A stretch of 6,176 bases of DNA from CAZFGN01 sp964518695. GTDB lineage: Bacteria > Patescibacteriota > Minisyncoccia > UBA6257 > Colwellbacteraceae. The translations under genes were made by a program, and so were the position numbers. Positions within the stretch are counted from its first letter, which is position 1. Each line of letters opens with the position of its first letter. This document shows, one piece after another, positions 5,655-6,176 of the stretch. A model generated the notes under the pieces. That model had not been told where the DNA came from. It searched no databases and saw nothing but the letters and a program-made list of their open reading frames with translations. The stretch covers positions 1 to 6,176 of the forward strand of contig CAZFGN010000032.1 in the NCBI GenBank assembly GCA_964518695.1. Direction: 5' to 3'.

Positions 5655-6019
5655 TCCTTTGTTTTCTTTATAAACGCGTTTAGTAATTTATGGACAATTA
5701 CTAACTGGTCTACTAACTTACGAAAGTTTTCTAAATCTAAGTATTCGACATCTTTCGCTATTAATATTTGATTTTGCAGTTCAGTCAGAGAACCATGTGA
5801 CATTGAATAAAATTGCGCTTTTTCTTTATAAGAAATCCTAGAAAAGCCCTCGGCTATATTCGATGTCACAGAAACTGCGGCCCGTCTCATTTGGGAAACC
5901 AAACCGAAAATTTCTTCTTTGGGGAACTTTTTAGTCGTTTCGTAGACAAATAATACTAATTTGTGTGCTTCTTGCCAAACTTCTAAGTCAATAAATGATT
6001 GTATCTTTTTATTCTCCAT
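5648..6019 (-). CDS. Four-helix-bundle protein, 23S rRNA IVP/S23 family
   Basis: This 123-residue protein is recognisable from the signature of the four-helix-bundle/23S rRNA intervening-sequence family: DLEVWQEAHKLVLFVYETTK (11-30), KFPKEE (31-36), GLVSQMRRAAVSVTSNIAEG (39-58) and EKAQFYSMSHGSLTELQNQ (66-84), then a last helix (95-119). Length and all four helices fit a complete family member of about 120 residues. The family was first met as reading frames inside intervening sequences of 23S rRNA genes and also occurs as free-standing genes; its molecular role is unsettled. There is no signal peptide, so it is cytoplasmic, unlike its neighbours. The gene lies between a surface-protein gene and a DUF916-like gene that are adjacent elsewhere in the window. 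It is bounded by inverted repeats that abut its start codon and include its stop, as if inserted as a unit. Its homologue Avd serves diversity-generating retroelements, but this sequence looks like the stand-alone type. Confidence 0.9.
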   Translation of the reverse strand: MENKKIQSFIDLEVWQEAHKLVLFVYETTKKFPKEEIFGLVSQMRRAAVSVTSNIAEGFSRISYKEKAQFYSMSHGSLTELQNQILIAKDVEYLDLENFRKLVDQLVIVHKLLNAFIKKTKEF

Positions 6020-6044
6020 ATTCTAAATTCTAAATTCCATATTC
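6015..6044. repeat. Short direct repeats around the four-helix gene start
   Basis: The 9-mer TCCATATTC occurs at 6015-6023 and 6036-6044, and between them the 7-mer TTCTAAA is repeated in tandem (6021-6027 and 6028-6034). The downstream 9-mer contains the start codon (ATG at 6017-6019). The upstream copy carries an in-frame ATG at 6040 that meets a stop after five codons, so 6019 is the first usable start. The pattern could be an insertion footprint or slippage product. Confidence 0.5.
6020..6033 (-). repeat. Right arm of inverted repeat framing the four-helix gene
   Basis: ATTCTAAATTCTAA on the plus strand, the reverse complement of the left arm at 5641-5654 apart from one base. It directly abuts the four-helix start codon (ATG, 6017-6019) and overlaps the two tandem TTCTAAA units. 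Confidence 0.6.
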
Positions 6045-6048
6045 CACT

Positions 6049-6176
6049 CTAAAATTGCGGAGTTACGATGTAAATAATTGTTGTTGTGTAAGGTCCTGCT
6101 TTTTGAGTAACCGAAACAGAAGATCTGTAAGTAATAGTTGTCACATCGTTAGTAAACTGCGGAGTTGTCGATTTGG
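6049..6176 (-). CDS. Secreted surface protein, C-terminal fragment with WxL-like end
   Basis: The gene enters from the right edge; its last 41 codons and TAG stop (6049-6051) are present. The peptide is Thr/Val/Ile-rich with alternating strand character and ends KAGPYTTTIIYIVTPQF. Aligned without gaps, its last 28 residues match the end of the protein at 1104-2354 at 11 positions, including AG-x-Y, T, YI and the final P-x-F. It is therefore probably the same kind of WxL-like surface protein and the natural partner of the DUF916-like gene at 4564-5637. No cysteine is seen in the visible part. The frame was chosen because the other two minus-strand frames stop within 36 nt and because of this paralogy. 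Confidence 0.78.
   Translation of the reverse strand, partial: KSTTPQFTNDVTTITYRSSVSVTQKAGPYTTTIIYIVTPQF

Noticed and set aside
5648..6019. Four-helix-bundle protein as the Avd accessory factor of a diversity-generating retroelement acting on the neighbouring surface proteins
   Set aside because: The sequence carries the stand-alone IVP/S23 signature (DLEVWQEAHKLV..., SQMRRAAVSV.SNIAEG). No reverse transcriptase, template repeat or variable-repeat pair is visible in the window.

Overview
All genes in this window lie on the minus strand, so transcription runs from high to low coordinates. Read that way, the order is: (1) the last 41 codons of a secreted surface protein (6049-6176); (2) a small four-helix-bundle protein of the 23S rRNA intervening-sequence (IVP/S23) family (5648-6019); (3) a DUF916-like membrane-anchored surface protein (4564-5637); (4) a short coiled-coil protein (4222-4521); (5) a 564-residue exported fibre-like protein with six Gly-Ile-Gly-Thr repeats (2442-4136); (6) a 416-residue cysteine-containing surface protein ending in a WxL-like domain (1104-2354); (7) a second DUF916-like anchored protein, only 2 nt downstream (169-1101); (8) the first 44 codons of another exported protein (1-134).

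The theme is a cell-surface locus. At least five of the eight products have Sec-type signal sequences. Two have the layout signal peptide, beta-sandwich ectodomain, one membrane helix, short basic cytoplasmic tail. The layout resembles the WxL-protein plus DUF916-protein (Csc-type) clusters of Gram-positive bacteria. The pairing of surface protein then DUF916-like anchor occurs twice: intact at 2354-169, and at 6176-4564 with the four-helix-bundle gene sitting between the partners. That gene is framed almost to the base by a 14-bp inverted repeat (13 of 14 positions match) and looks like an inserted cassette. I consider this the most interesting structure here.

The style suggests a Candidate Phyla Radiation (Patescibacteria) genome: DUF916-like proteins with surface proteins, exported GIGT-repeat fibres, a lone four-helix-bundle protein, AT-rich spacers and few Shine-Dalgarno sequences. 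This is inference; a monoderm Firmicute relative cannot be excluded from sequence alone. TGA is used as a stop (4564-4566), which fits code 11 and argues against lineages that read TGA as glycine.

Regulation: the best promoter is an extended -10 (TGGTATAAT, 4172-4180) before the fibre gene, with a 13-bp palindrome over its -35 region and a small leader hairpin. Weaker candidates precede the coiled-coil gene (4531-4559) and the surface-protein/DUF916 pair (2411-2439). I saw no convincing rho-independent terminator, tRNA, rRNA, CRISPR array or transposase. No gene-free stretch exceeds about 90 bases.
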